The translations under genes were made by a program, and so were the position numbers. A stretch of DNA of 35,435 nucleotides from Chloroflexota bacterium (lineage in GTDB: Bacteria > Chloroflexota > Dehalococcoidia > Lucifugimonadales > UBA3495), in NCBI GenBank assembly GCA_009840175.1, contig VXOI01000175.1, positions 1 through 35,435 of the forward strand, written 5' to 3'. The notes under the pieces are model-generated. The model was not told the DNA's origin and made no database searches. It was given only the letters and a program-made list of their open reading frames with translations. This document shows, one piece after another, positions 7,306-15,215 of this stretch (the stretch's first letter is position 1; the number at the start of each line of letters is the position of its first letter).

Positions 7306-8628
7306 GTGCGGCAGACCCTACAGAGTGCGGCAGATTTGATAACTTACGCCAAAGTAAGCACCGAGGAAACAGCCATTCGCGGCATCGGTGAGCCGTCAAA
7401 GGACGAGCGGCCAGCGATACCGGAGCGGCTGCTGTGGAAGCTGTGGAAACGCCGCGCTGCCCGGCAGGACGAGTTCCGCACCAGCGCGGGGACGCGCGTC
7501 CGCGTGCTGTACCCCGGCCGCGCCGGAACCGCCGCCGGGCCGGACTTCCGCGACGCGCTGCTGGATGTCGAGGGCGTCGGGCTGGTGCGGGGCGACGTGG
7601 AAATCCACCTGCGCCAGCGCGACTGGGACGCCCACGGCCACGGCGATGACCCCAACTACAACGGCGTGGCCCTTCACGCCGCGCTGGAAGTGGACAGCCC
7701 GGAAACCGCCCTGCACAGTGGGAATGCCGCTCCGGTCGTCTCTCTGTCCGGCCTGCTGGATGAGGCGGATAACACTGAGCCTGCCAATCTTGACGAAACT
7801 CAAGTATCGTCCGACCTGTGGAAGCTGCTGGCGCCTCGCGGTTACTCTCGCCCCATCAACGCTGCGGAAGCTGGCGATCTGCTGGACAGGGCCGGCGATG
7901 AACGGTTCCGGCGCAAGGCTGCACTGCTGGGAAGGTTCGCCGCCGAACAGGGGCCGGAACAGACGCTGTACGAAGCGTTGCTGGAATGTCTGGGCTACCG
8001 GCACAACCAGCAGCCCTTCGTCAAGCTGGCGCAGGCCGCACCCACTGCCGCGCTGCGGCGGGCAGCGTTGCCGGTGCTGGCGGAGCAGCGTCCGATGGCT
8101 CTGCGACACTGGCTGCTGGCCGTTTCGGGTCTGGCCGACGACACTTCAGCATCCCCGTCTCGCCTGCCGCCCGGGCTTGGGCCTGCCATGGAGCGCAAGG
8201 AGTGGCACCTGTTCCGGGTTCGTCCGGCCAACCACCCGGCAATGCGAATTGAAGGGGCGGCGATGTTGGGTGCGCGATTCCTGGAGCGGGGATTGCTGGT
8301 AGGGCTGGAGGACGCCTCCGGGTCTCCCTCTCAACTTACTGCCGCCCTGACCGTTGACGGGCGTGACGGCGGCACAGCCCCAATAGGCATGAGCCGGGCG
8401 CGGGATCTGGCAGTGAACGCCGTCCTGCCACTGCTGCACGACATGGACGGCGGCGCAGAGTCATCATACCTTGCGTTGTACCGACGCTTCCCCAAGATGC
8501 AAGGGAACGAGGTAGTGCGGGAGATGACGGAGCAACTGTTCCCGGAGGCATGGCGAGCCGGGGTTAACACCGCCCGACGCCAACAGGGCCTGTTGCACCT
8601 GGCGGCACTGCTGCGGGGTGGTGGTTGA
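7306..8628 (+). CDS. DUF2851 family protein
   Basis: About 440 aa. The N-terminal half carries the DUF2851 signature GPDFRDALLD, then GDVEIHLRQRDWDAHGHGDD followed by PNYNGVALHAALE; the C-terminal half is helical. The biochemical role of this family is not established; the acidic and His-rich motif suggests a metal-dependent active site, which is inference. The start is uncertain. GTG 7306 lies in the flank of a palindromic repeat without an RBS, and TTG 7336 is an alternative. Conserved family sequence begins near PAIPERLLWKLWKRR (about residue 37), so the true start may be later still. It is isolated between repeats and reads toward the minus-strand cupin cluster. Confidence 0.75.
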   Translation: MRQTLQSAADLITYAKVSTEETAIRGIGEPSKDERPAIPERLLWKLWKRRAARQDEFRTSAGTRVRVLYPGRAGTAAGPDFRDALLDVEGVGLVRGDVEIHLRQRDWDAHGHGDDPNYNGVALHAALEVDSPETALHSGNAAPVVSLSGLLDEADNTEPANLDETQVSSDLWKLLAPRGYSRPINAAEAGDLLDRAGDERFRRKAALLGRFAAEQGPEQTLYEALLECLGYRHNQQPFVKLAQAAPTAALRRAALPVLAEQRPMALRHWLLAVSGLADDTSASPSRLPPGLGPAMERKEWHLFRVRPANHPAMRIEGAAMLGARFLERGLLVGLEDASGSPSQLTAALTVDGRDGGTAPIGMSRARDLAVNAVLPLLHDMDGGAESSYLALYRRFPKMQGNEVVREMTEQLFPEAWRAGVNTARRQQGLLHLAALLRGGG

Positions 8629-8655
8629 ACACAGAAAACGGATAATCATGTTCAC

Positions 8656-8684
8656 GTAGGGGCGGGTTTCAAACCCGCCCCTAC
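8656..8684. repeat. family A 29-bp palindrome, copy 3
   Basis: Perfect copy with centre TTTCAAA, placed between the convergent DUF2851 and cupin genes, where it could also act as a transcription barrier. Confidence 0.95.
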
Positions 8685-8707
8685 GGTGTGGAGCGCCCTC
8701 CGACTAC

Positions 8708-9052
8708 CTAGTTCGGCTCGGCAAGCGGAACGGCCAGGGACGTCCGCATCCCGGCGAAGGGTGAGCGGGCGATGTGGCCGTGGCCACTGAGGTCTTCCGC
8801 GACAAGGATATCGCCCGGCTCTAGCTGCACCTTGGAGCCGTCGGCGCACTCGAACTCGGCGATGCCCTCCAGGTTGACCACGTACTGGCGTCGAGGGGCC
8901 TGGTGGTAGTCGGAGAAGTTGGGGGCCTCGCGGCGGTTGACGTTGATGTCGCCGGGGCCGACGCGGTCCACTATGCCCTGCATCTCTGCGAAGGGCACTT
9001 CCTCGAAGTGTGATTCGCCGTCGTCGCCGGCGAAAACGCGGATTATCTTCAT
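8708..9052 (-). CDS. small cupin protein 1 of 3
   Basis: Single-domain cupin-like protein of 114 aa. It starts with IIRVFAGDDGESHFEEVPF and has the barrel core SDYHQAPRRQYVVNLEGIAE followed by FECADGSKVQLEPGDILVAE and DLSGHGH. Potential metal ligands are the His in DYH and the His pair in GHGH, but the classical two-motif cupin signature is only partly met. AGGAGAG precedes ATG 9052. It is the last gene of a minus-strand group, 14 nt after its closest paralogue. Function unknown; single-domain cupins of this size include isomerases, dioxygenases and ligand sensors. Confidence 0.8.
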   Translation of the reverse strand: MKIIRVFAGDDGESHFEEVPFAEMQGIVDRVGPGDINVNRREAPNFSDYHQAPRRQYVVNLEGIAEFECADGSKVQLEPGDILVAEDLSGHGHIARSPFAGMRTSLAVPLAEPN

Positions 9053-9066
9053 TTCGTCTCTCCTGT

Positions 9067-9405
9067 CTAATCAGCCAGCGGTACGGCCAGCAGGACGCGG
9101 GGCTCGTCGCCCAGGCCGCGGGCGATGTGGCCGTGGCCGGTCAGGTCCTCAGCTATGAGAATGTCGCCGGCGCCCATCTGGTACTTGGTGCCGTCGGCGC
9201 ACTCGAACTCCGACAGTCCGCTGAGGCCCACCACGTACTGACGTCGGGGCGCGGTGTGGTAGTCGGAGAAGGAGGGCGAAGGGCGCTCGTTTAGCTGTAT
9301 GTCGCCGCTGCCCCGGCGCTTGGCGACCTCGGCGAACTCCTCGGGCGTGACCACCTGGAAGTGGGACTCTCCGTCGTCGCCTGAATAGACGCGGACTATG
9401 TTCAT
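9067..9405 (-). CDS. small cupin protein 2 of 3
   Basis: A 112 aa cupin closely similar to protein 1 (VYSGDDGESHF, SDYHTAPRRQYVVGLSGLSE, GAGDILIAEDLTGHGHIARG), clearly a tandem duplication. The start is ATG 9405 after GGAGGAC; four earlier codons in frame lack a better RBS. It runs into protein 1 with a 14-nt gap, so the two are probably cotranslated. A 95-bp hairpin element separates it from protein 3 upstream. Role unknown. Confidence 0.8.
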   Translation of the reverse strand: MNIVRVYSGDDGESHFQVVTPEEFAEVAKRRGSGDIQLNERPSPSFSDYHTAPRRQYVVGLSGLSEFECADGTKYQMGAGDILIAEDLTGHGHIARGLGDEPRVLLAVPLAD

Positions 9406-9420
9406 AACGTCCTCCAAATT

Positions 9421-9515
9421 GTCTGAACTGTGATTCGTGGGATTCTCATGATTACCCTGATTTTCTTACTGCTTAATCATGGTAATCCCTGAATCACGAA
9501 AATCACAGTTCAGAC
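9421..9515. repeat. 95-bp terminal inverted repeat element (family F)
   Basis: Ends GTCTGAACTGTGATT and AATCACAGTTCAGAC are a perfect 15-bp inverted repeat. The interior continues as an imperfect stem (GATTACC with GGTAATC). A second element of the same size and end type lies at 24636-24729. It has no coding capacity, sits between cupins 2 and 3, and could attenuate transcription there. Confidence 0.85.
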
Positions 9516-9520
9516 GACGA

Positions 9521-9865
9521 TTAACCCTGGTTGGCCAAGGGGATGGTGGCGGTGACGCACTTGCCGCCACCGGTGCTTCGGGTGGTGTGGCCCTGGCCGG
9601 TGGTGTCCTCCACCAAGCGGGCATCCCCGGGGCCGAACTGGTGCACCGAGCCGTCGCCCAGGCCAATCTCGACGCCGCCCTCGATGCAGATGACGTACTG
9701 GCGGCGCGGCGCCGGGTGCCAGTCTATGAAGTTGCCCGAGTCCCGCTCGGTGAAGGTGATGGTGGTCACGTCAAGGCCCTGGGTGATGTCGGCGCGGGCG
9801 GACAGGTCCAGCTCCTCGATGTGGCTCTGGCCGTCGTCGCCGGTGTAGAGGCGGTAGACTCCCAT
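9521..9865 (-). CDS. small cupin protein 3 of 3
   Basis: A 114 aa paralogue of the two preceding cupins, but more divergent (VYRLYTGDDGQSHIEELDLS, FIDWHPAPRRQYVICIEGGV, GPGDARLVEDTTGQGHTTRS). The HxAPRRQYV strand and the final GxGH are kept in all three. AGGAG precedes ATG 9865. Its start lies 1 nt from the stop of the HEPN-like gene, which indicates one transcript. Divergence from copies 1 and 2 suggests an older duplication and a distinct ligand. Confidence 0.8.
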   Translation of the reverse strand: MGVYRLYTGDDGQSHIEELDLSARADITQGLDVTTITFTERDSGNFIDWHPAPRRQYVICIEGGVEIGLGDGSVHQFGPGDARLVEDTTGQGHTTRSTGGGKCVTATIPLANQG

Positions 9866-9866
9866 A

Positions 9867-10253
9867 TCAGTTCACTCCTGCCAGATTTTCGGCGTCATGG
9901 ATGTAGTCGGCGGTTTCGCGTATGCGTCGCTCGATTTCGGCAACGGGTCGGCATACGCCCAAGTAAAAGCAGGTTCCGTGCAGTTGGCCTTGTCTCGAAT
10001 AATAGCGTCCGACCAAAGGGCTGATGGCATTGTCCTCTTCAGACAACATAGCCAGACCGATAGAAGTGTCCGAGGATATTTCGGGTTCCGTTCCAGTTCG
10101 CGCCAGAATCAGGGCGTCGGTGGCGCGCTTGGTGGCGCACCATGCCTTCTCCGCAGCATCGCGAATGTCGCCCGCCGCCAGCAGCCGTAGCGCGTCGGCG
10201 TGAACGGCGCGGGCGTCTGCGAAGATGGTGGATACGCGGTCGGTGGCTACCAT
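9867..10253 (-). CDS. HEPN-like helical protein
   Basis: All-helical protein of 128 aa. The segment LRLLAAGDIRDAAEKAWCAT followed by KRATDALILARTG is typical of HEPN/PaREP1-like proteins. A later R87-QGQL-H92 fits the HEPN RNase motif Rx4-6H (family knowledge; activity not shown). HEPN proteins usually pair with a minimal nucleotidyltransferase antitoxin; none is visible here. Instead the gene is followed after 1 nt by a cupin and then two more. Start ATG 10253 has GGAG about 13 nt upstream, which is weak. It could be a toxin-type RNase or a non-catalytic scaffold. Confidence 0.6.
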   Translation of the reverse strand: MVATDRVSTIFADARAVHADALRLLAAGDIRDAAEKAWCATKRATDALILARTGTEPEISSDTSIGLAMLSEEDNAISPLVGRYYSRQGQLHGTCFYLGVCRPVAEIERRIRETADYIHDAENLAGVN

Positions 10254-10342
10254 GCGGCGTTTATTGCTCCGGGTGGTGGCTTCTTCCTGCGGCGTAGCTT
10301 AAACGTCTGCGCGGCGCGTGGCAACCGGCGGGTGTCAGCAGG

Positions 10343-11206
10343 TCATATGTGGATGGGATATGGCGCGTAAATCCAGCCTTCCAGTCGTGCCGCTTCCAGT
10401 TCCGGCATGGCCATCGCTGCCGGGGATGCTTTGCGCCGCCTGTCGGTGGGCGGGCCGTCCGGGGTGTCACCGGGGCGGCGAAACCCTGCCGGGCCTCTGG
10501 CCCAAAGCGCGGCGGCTACGGCGGCCACCAGCGAATCGAGGCAGTCGTGGCTTTCGAGGCACTGCTGGCGAAAGTCGTACAGGTTGACGATGGGGACTCC
10601 CGACCGTTCCGACAGTCCGCCCAGCACCTCTTCCCGCAGTTGATTTTGCCGCTGGCCGTTCTTGTAGCCCTTGTGGGGCAGGCCAAAGGAATTGATTACT
10701 GCGCCGGGCATTGATTCCAGCAGCAGAGGGCCGCTCCGTCCGGCATCATCCAGCGGCGGCACTCGGCATCCGGCATTCCAGAGTTGGTGGAGCATCTGCA
10801 TTCCGCGGAAAGTCATGGGCACCATGTTGGGGTTGAACTTGTGCAGGCAGGAATAGCACTCGGGGAAATATAGGTCGCCGCGCCGCATCGGTTCGCCTCT
10901 CTCGGCGCAGAAGGCGTCTCGAATGGCGAGAAACTCCTCGTATTCCATCTGCGACGCCGCCCGCCACAGCGACGGCATTTCGTGGGCCGACGGCTCCCAG
11001 TGCTGGGCAAACTCTTGGGGAACGGAGAAGGGGAAGTCCAGGGCCGCCACCGTATCGCCGGACAGAGATGCCAGCAACTCCGTCAGTTCGGCTCGTCTCA
11101 TAGGCTGGCATGACAGGATGCGTAGGCCGCTTCCCTCCCGCTCTGCCCTGGTAACCCAGGTTGCGTTGTCAGCCTTGGCCCCGCTGAAGTCCACACCCAC
11201 TATCAT
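10343..11206 (-). CDS. DUF429 family protein (predicted RNase H-fold)
   Basis: 287 aa, starting MIVGVDFSGAK, the first strand and acidic residue of the RNase H-like fold predicted for DUF429. VAALDFPFSVP and the later CLDSLVAAVAAALWARG are also typical of the family. Function is not established; nuclease activity is a prediction. I choose ATG 11206. TATTCT lies six bases before it, so the message may be leaderless and no RBS is needed; TTG 11224 is an in-frame alternative but would precede that promoter. It is divergent from the ICL-family gene, with overlapping promoters in a 38-nt gap. Confidence 0.78.
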   Translation of the reverse strand: MIVGVDFSGAKADNATWVTRAEREGSGLRILSCQPMRRAELTELLASLSGDTVAALDFPFSVPQEFAQHWEPSAHEMPSLWRAASQMEYEEFLAIRDAFCAERGEPMRRGDLYFPECYSCLHKFNPNMVPMTFRGMQMLHQLWNAGCRVPPLDDAGRSGPLLLESMPGAVINSFGLPHKGYKNGQRQNQLREEVLGGLSERSGVPIVNLYDFRQQCLESHDCLDSLVAAVAAALWARGPAGFRRPGDTPDGPPTDRRRKASPAAMAMPELEAARLEGWIYAPYPIHI

Positions 11207-11244
11207 TGGGTTAGAATACAGCAAAACTTCACTGGAGGCTCTTT
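11207..11244. promoter_or_regulatory. compact divergent promoter region
   Basis: The symmetric TTAGAATA (11211-11218) gives a -10 element in both directions. Leftward, TATTCT then AACCCA then the ATG at 11206 suggests a leaderless start. Rightward, TAGAAT (11212-11217) is followed by a short leader with TGGAGG before ATG 11245. No clear -35 was seen for either. Confidence 0.5.
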
Positions 11245-12105
11245 ATGGACTTCACGACGCGGCGGGCTAGGTACCGGGGGATTCTGGCCGGGGACAAGTG
11301 CGTGCATCCGGGGTCGGTGTTCGACCCGATTTCGGCGCGGATTGCCGAGGATTTGGGGTTCGAGGTGGGGATGTTCGCCGGGTCCATCGCCTCGTTCACG
11401 GTGCTGGGCGCGCCCGACATCGTGGTGCTGACGCTGACCGAGTTCGCCCAGCAGATTCACCGCATCTGCCGCGCCGGCGACCTGTCGCTGATGGTGGATG
11501 CGGACCACGGCTACGGCAACGCCCTGAACGTGATGCGCACGGTGGAGGAACTGGAGACCGCCGGCGTCTCGGCCCTGACCATCGAGGACACGGTGCTGCC
11601 CGTCAGCTTCGGCGCAAACGGCGTGCAACTGCTGTCCGTCGAGGAAGGCGTGGGCAAAATGAAGGCTGCTCTAAAGGGCCGCACCGACCCGGCCCTGACC
11701 ATCGCCGGACGCACCAGCGCCCTGCGGGTCACCGGCGTGGAGGACACCATCAAGCGGGCCAAGGCATACGAAGCGGCAGGAGTGGACGCCATCTTCCTGG
11801 CGGGGGCCAACACCCGCGACGAGGTGGCGGCGGTGGCCTCGGAGTTGAACGTGCCGCTGCTGCTGGGCGGAACGACAGGCGAGTTGCAGGACAAGGAATG
11901 GCTGGGGGCCAACGGCGTGAAGGTGGCGTTGCAGGGACACCTGCCCTTCTCGGCGGCGGTCAAGGCAGTCTACGACACCCTCAAGGCCCTGCGCGACGGC
12001 GTGCCGCCCGCCGACCTGCGGGACAGCATCGCCAGCGACGGCATGATGGCCCAGTACACCCGACGGTCCACCTACCAGCAGTGGACGGCGGACTTCCTGA
12101 ACTAG
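11245..12105 (+). CDS. isocitrate lyase/PEP mutase family protein, oxaloacetate decarboxylase-like
   Basis: TIM-barrel enzyme of 286 aa that binds Mg2+ and cleaves or forms C-C or C-P bonds in small oxo-acids. Residues 43-57 (MFAGSIASFTVLGAP) and the metal-binding V84-D85-A-D87-HGYGNALNVMRT resemble the Pseudomonas oxaloacetate decarboxylase branch. The KKCGH motif of true isocitrate lyases is absent. TGGAGG precedes ATG 11245. A methylisocitrate-lyase-like or other decarboxylase role is the main alternative. A VOC protein follows after a repeat-containing gap of about 120 nt. Confidence 0.85.
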   Translation: MDFTTRRARYRGILAGDKCVHPGSVFDPISARIAEDLGFEVGMFAGSIASFTVLGAPDIVVLTLTEFAQQIHRICRAGDLSLMVDADHGYGNALNVMRTVEELETAGVSALTIEDTVLPVSFGANGVQLLSVEEGVGKMKAALKGRTDPALTIAGRTSALRVTGVEDTIKRAKAYEAAGVDAIFLAGANTRDEVAAVASELNVPLLLGGTTGELQDKEWLGANGVKVALQGHLPFSAAVKAVYDTLKALRDGVPPADLRDSIASDGMMAQYTRRSTYQQWTADFLN

Positions 12106-12123
12106 GATTTCGTCGCTGCCTGT

Positions 12124-12152
12124 GTAGGGGCAGGTTTCAAACCCGCCCCTAC
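12124..12152. repeat. family A 29-bp palindrome, copy 4 (one mismatch)
   Basis: The left arm reads GTAGGGGCAGG, one base off the consensus; the right arm is intact. Intergenic. Confidence 0.92.
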
Positions 12153-12223
12153 GCGCGAATACCCCAAACTCCATCTTTTGGGTTACACTACTTCCGCATT
12201 TGAAACAATACAGGAGGGAACCC

Positions 12224-12643
12224 GTGAACGTCTTTTACAATCACCTGCACTTCCGCAGCGCCGACCCTGATGACGCGGCCAAGTTCTACTGCGACAACTT
12301 CGGGGCCGAGATAGTGGCGGAGCGGCCGCTGTCCAACACCAAGTCCATCGAGCTGTCGCTGAACGGCACCTACCTGATGACCATTTCCGGCAGGGCGCAG
12401 GGCGAGGACCCCGTCGCCGGCTCAACCGAGCCCCGCTATGGCCTGGACCACCTGGGCTTCCAGACCGACGACATCATGACCCTGGCCGCCACGCTGAAGT
12501 CCAACAACGTCCACTTCAACTGTGAGCCGTGGGTCATGCCCTCCGGTTCCGCCGTTGCCTTCATCGTCGCGCCAGACGAGGTCAGCGTCGAGATCATCCA
12601 GCGTCCCGCCGCCGGCGAAGAGAAGGTCGTGCTGGCGAGCTAA
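12224..12643 (+). CDS. VOC-family (glyoxalase-like) protein
   Basis: 139 aa vicinal-oxygen-chelate fold protein. The first beta-alpha-beta module has FYNHLHFRSADPDDAAKFYC with a likely metal His; the second has YGLDHLGFQTDDI with another His. The C-terminal VSVEIIQRP supplies the typical ligand Glu. The start is GTG 12224 after AGGAGGG; TTG 12200 is in frame but lacks an RBS. TACACT near 12184 is a plausible -10. The substrate could be a glyoxalase-type adduct, catechol or racemisable CoA ester; the sequence does not decide. Confidence 0.85.
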   Translation: MNVFYNHLHFRSADPDDAAKFYCDNFGAEIVAERPLSNTKSIELSLNGTYLMTISGRAQGEDPVAGSTEPRYGLDHLGFQTDDIMTLAATLKSNNVHFNCEPWVMPSGSAVAFIVAPDEVSVEIIQRPAAGEEKVVLAS

Positions 12644-12661
12644 AACCACTTCCCAATAATC

Positions 12662-12690
12662 CCCTCTCCCAGCGGGAGAGGGTTAGGGTG
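12662..12690. repeat. family B palindrome
   Basis: CCCTCTCCC, AGC, GGGAGAGGG followed by TTAGGGTG; the reverse orientation of the family lead-in. It is in the gap between the VOC gene and the PIG-L gene, a 200-nt spacer made mostly of repeats. Confidence 0.9.
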
Positions 12691-12727
12691 ACGGAGAAGT
12701 CCTCGCTAATAGAACCGTTGAGGTATC

Positions 12728-12770
12728 GAAACCCGTTCATCCTGAGCTTGTCGAAGGACGAACGGGTTTC
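12728..12770. repeat. family C palindrome with 11-bp arms
   Basis: GAAACCCGTTC and GAACGGGTTTC flank the family core CCTGAGCTTGTCGAAGG. This is the fullest copy in the window. Confidence 0.9.
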
Positions 12771-12795
12771 TTCAGGTGGTCGAAATTCTTCGGTT

Positions 12796-12836
12796 GGGGG
12801 ACGCCCTCACCCCAACCCTCTCCCGGAGGGAGAGGA
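12796..12836. repeat. family B palindrome with GGGGACGCC lead-in
   Basis: Starts GGGGGACGCCCTCACC and ends with the CTCTCCC GGA GGGAGAG hairpin. It lies just beyond the 3' end of the PIG-L gene and shares its lead-in with the copy inside the DUF3326 gene. Confidence 0.9.
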
Positions 12837-12845
12837 AGTTAAGGG

Positions 12846-13703
12846 TCAGATCCCCTGGAAGAAGTCGCCAGTGACGGTCTCGCCCTCGGCTACCGTGGGG
12901 TGGGCGCGGACGTAGAACTCGCGGCCCAGGATGCGGGCGGTTACGTGGCGGGGGACACGGTGATAAGGCCAGTCGGGGGCGACCTGGGTGCGGTGGCAGA
13001 GGATGCAGGCTATCTTGGCCTCCATGTCGCCGTCGCCGGACACGTCCAGCTCCAGGTGCAGTTCCTCTTCCGGCACGCCCTGAAGCTCCTGCTCCGGGCT
13101 GGGCATGGGCCAGTTGATGCCCTCGCCGCGCAGGGCCTCGGCCCACTCGCGTCGGAAACCGCGGGGTCGGACGCTGTAGAACAACCGCTGCGGCTGATAT
13201 GGCTCCAAGCCGCCGGATAACTGCTGCGGGAAGGCTGACGGGTCGGCGGCCAGCCCAAAGGCCTCGGTGGTGTGGTTGGAGATGGCAATGTGGTCAGGGT
13301 GGCCGTACAGCCCGTCGGGACCGAAGGTCAGCACCACCTGGGGGCGAAAACGGCGCATCTCCAGCACCAGGCGTTCCACCACCTCGGCAGTGCTGGCGTT
13401 GATGAAGGCCCGGGGATGCTCGTTTGCTTCCCAGCCCTGCATCCCTGAATCGCGGTAGCCCCAGACGTCGTTGCTGCCCAGCCGCAGGGCGCGGACGGCG
13501 CAGGACAGCTCGACCTTGCGAATCTCCCCCAGCGTCTCCCGCGTGGCCGACCCCTCCTGACGGATTTCTCCCTCCTCCCCCAGCGTGGTGGTGAGCAGGC
13601 GCACGTCCACGCCCCGCCGGGTGTGGGCCGCCAGCGCTCCGCCTACCGGGAACGCCTCATCGTCGGGGTGGGCAAAGCAGGCCAGCAATCGGTGTTCGGG
13701 CAT
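12846..13703 (-). CDS. PIG-L family deacetylase
   Basis: Zn-dependent N-acetylglucosaminyl-type deacetylase, 285 aa. The Zn/catalytic motif A11-H-P-D-D-E16 and the second metal His in GLYGHPDHIAI (about residue 136) are present. The length fits MshB/Mca-like actinobacterial enzymes and lipid- or sugar-linked GlcNAc deacetylases. AAGGATGAA precedes ATG 13703. It is divergent from the DUF3326 gene, with TATACT at 13743-13748 in the shared gap. Whether it acts on a thiol cofactor, a glycolipid or another amide is not determinable here. Confidence 0.88.
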   Translation of the reverse strand: MPEHRLLACFAHPDDEAFPVGGALAAHTRRGVDVRLLTTTLGEEGEIRQEGSATRETLGEIRKVELSCAVRALRLGSNDVWGYRDSGMQGWEANEHPRAFINASTAEVVERLVLEMRRFRPQVVLTFGPDGLYGHPDHIAISNHTTEAFGLAADPSAFPQQLSGGLEPYQPQRLFYSVRPRGFRREWAEALRGEGINWPMPSPEQELQGVPEEELHLELDVSGDGDMEAKIACILCHRTQVAPDWPYHRVPRHVTARILGREFYVRAHPTVAEGETVTGDFFQGI

Positions 13704-13793
13704 TTCATCCTTCCGTCTGTGCTTTAATTTCTACTCAGAGATTATACTGTCAATCCAAATTCTCTGTGTTGAAGTACAGGAGAGACAATCCTG

Positions 13794-15155
13794 GTGTACC
13801 TGACGGAAACGGAACTGGACATACCCCCGGCCTCGGCGGACGTCGGCCTGTTGGAGTGGCTGACTCGGCAGATGGAGGAAAGGCTGACTTCGGGCCAGAC
13901 ACCCCTGCGGTTAGTGGTCACGGAAACGAACGGCCGGGGCTACCGTTGCGAGGTTACGGTGCTGGCTGGGGGACGCCCTCACCCTAACCCTCTCCCAGAG
14001 GGAGAGGGGATTCCAGAAGGGGAGGGGATGTTTGAGTTCCGCCCCCGGCTGTCGGAGAACACCGCGCAGTTCAACGCGGTGCTGCTGGTGCCTACGGGCA
14101 TCGGGGCGGTCATTGGCGGGCACGCCGGGGACGCTACGCCTGTGGCGCGGCTGCTGGCCTCGGTCTGCGATACGCTGGTTACGCACCCCAACGTGGTCAA
14201 CGCATCGGACATCAACGAGATGCCCGCCAACGCGCTGTACGTCGAGGGCAGCGTCGTCTGCCGCCTGCTGATGGGGACTGCCGGGTTGCAGCCGGTGCGG
14301 GCCAACCGGGTGTTGGCGGTGGTGGACTCGCACCCTAACCCGCTGTTTACCGAGTTGGCGGTCAACGCCGTCAACGCGGCCCACGCCTCCTACGGCCTGC
14401 TGTGTCCCGGCGTCGTGGCGCTGGAGCCGCCGCTGGTGATGCGCTCCGATTACACCAGCTCCACCCGCGCTGCCGGGCGGGTAGAGGACATTGACCGGCT
14501 CTTTGCCGTGCTGGACTCGCGGCGAGGCGAGTTCGACGCCGTGGCGCTGTCATCGGTGATTTCCGTCCCTTTCCAGTATCACGCCGACTACTTCGGCAGC
14601 GACGGCAGCATGATCAACCCGTGGGGCGGCGTTGAGGCGATGCTGACCCATGCCATCTCCAGCCGCTACGACGTGCCGTCAGCCCACTCGCCTATGCTGG
14701 AGTCGCAGGAGGTTCTCGACCTGGACGTGGGCGTGGTTGACCCTCGCATGGCCGCCGAAGCCGTCTCTATGACCTTCTTCCAGTCGGTGTTGAAAGGGCT
14801 GCAGCGAAGCCCGCGCATCGTAACCGACCGCGACGCCATGCGGGAGCCGCACGTGCTGACGGCCCGCGACGTGTCGTGCCTGGTGCTGCCGGAGGGCTGC
14901 CTGGGCCTGCCGACGCTGGCGGCGCTGGAACAGGGCATCCCGGTCATCGAGGTGGCGGAGAACGCCAACCTGATGCGCAACGACCTGTCGGCCCTGCCGT
15001 GGCGGCAGGGGCAGTTCCACCGCGCCGCCAACTACTGGGAGGCAGCGGGCGTCATGGCGGCGTTGAAGGCGGGCGTCAACCCGGCGTCGGTGCGAAGGCC
15101 CCTTGCGCCGGTGTCGGTGGGGTTTGACGCAAAGACGCAAAGACGCAAAGGATGA
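13794..15155 (+). CDS. DUF3326 protein with an in-frame repeat insertion
   Basis: 453 aa. The conserved part from about residue 80 (VLLVPTGIGAVIGGHAGDAT, then THPNVVNASDINEMPANALY) fits DUF3326, a family without established activity. Start GTG 13794 follows AGGAGAG. Residues about 59-78 (GRPHPNPLPEGEG and a partial second copy IPEGEG) are the translation of a family B palindrome inserted between an N-terminal module of about 58 residues and the main domain. The last residues (AKTQRRKG) are encoded by an 8-bp tandem repeat, so the natural C-terminus may also have been altered. It is followed on the same strand by a PLP decarboxylase that seems to have its own promoter. Confidence 0.75.
   Translation: MYLTETELDIPPASADVGLLEWLTRQMEERLTSGQTPLRLVVTETNGRGYRCEVTVLAGGRPHPNPLPEGEGIPEGEGMFEFRPRLSENTAQFNAVLLVPTGIGAVIGGHAGDATPVARLLASVCDTLVTHPNVVNASDINEMPANALYVEGSVVCRLLMGTAGLQPVRANRVLAVVDSHPNPLFTELAVNAVNAAHASYGLLCPGVVALEPPLVMRSDYTSSTRAAGRVEDIDRLFAVLDSRRGEFDAVALSSVISVPFQYHADYFGSDGSMINPWGGVEAMLTHAISSRYDVPSAHSPMLESQEVLDLDVGVVDPRMAAEAVSMTFFQSVLKGLQRSPRIVTDRDAMREPHVLTARDVSCLVLPEGCLGLPTLAALEQGIPVIEVAENANLMRNDLSALPWRQGQFHRAANYWEAAGVMAALKAGVNPASVRRPLAPVSVGFDAKTQRRKG
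13968..14029. repeat. family B palindrome inside the DUF3326 gene
   Basis: The GGGGGACGCC lead-in, CCCTCTCCC AGA GGGAGAGGG core (to 14008) and a partial extra G-rich arm AGAAGGGGAGGGG. The inserted length keeps the frame. Confidence 0.9.
15126..15149. repeat. 8-bp tandem repeat, three GACGCAAA units
   Basis: Three perfect copies forming the end of the DUF3326 coding region. A less regular partner, CTCTGTGGCCTCTGCGTT, lies about 25 nt downstream. The same unit occurs at 1628-1651. Confidence 0.85.
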
Positions 15156-15203
15156 TATGGGACGTTACCTCTGTGGCCTCTGCGTTGAAAAATAGGGCTG
15201 TGC

Positions 15204-15215
15204 TAGAATCGCCCA
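15204..15215 (+). promoter_or_regulatory. -10 element abutting the start codon (leaderless)
   Basis: TAGAAT, then CGCCCA, then ATG 15216. The six-base gap and the CCCA just before the ATG match the arrangement at the DUF429 gene. No Shine-Dalgarno is present. Confidence 0.5.

Noticed and set aside
9867-10253. MNT-HEPN toxin-antitoxin pair
   Set aside because: No minimal nucleotidyltransferase (GSxxRG type) gene is encoded next to the HEPN-like gene; only the HEPN side is supported.
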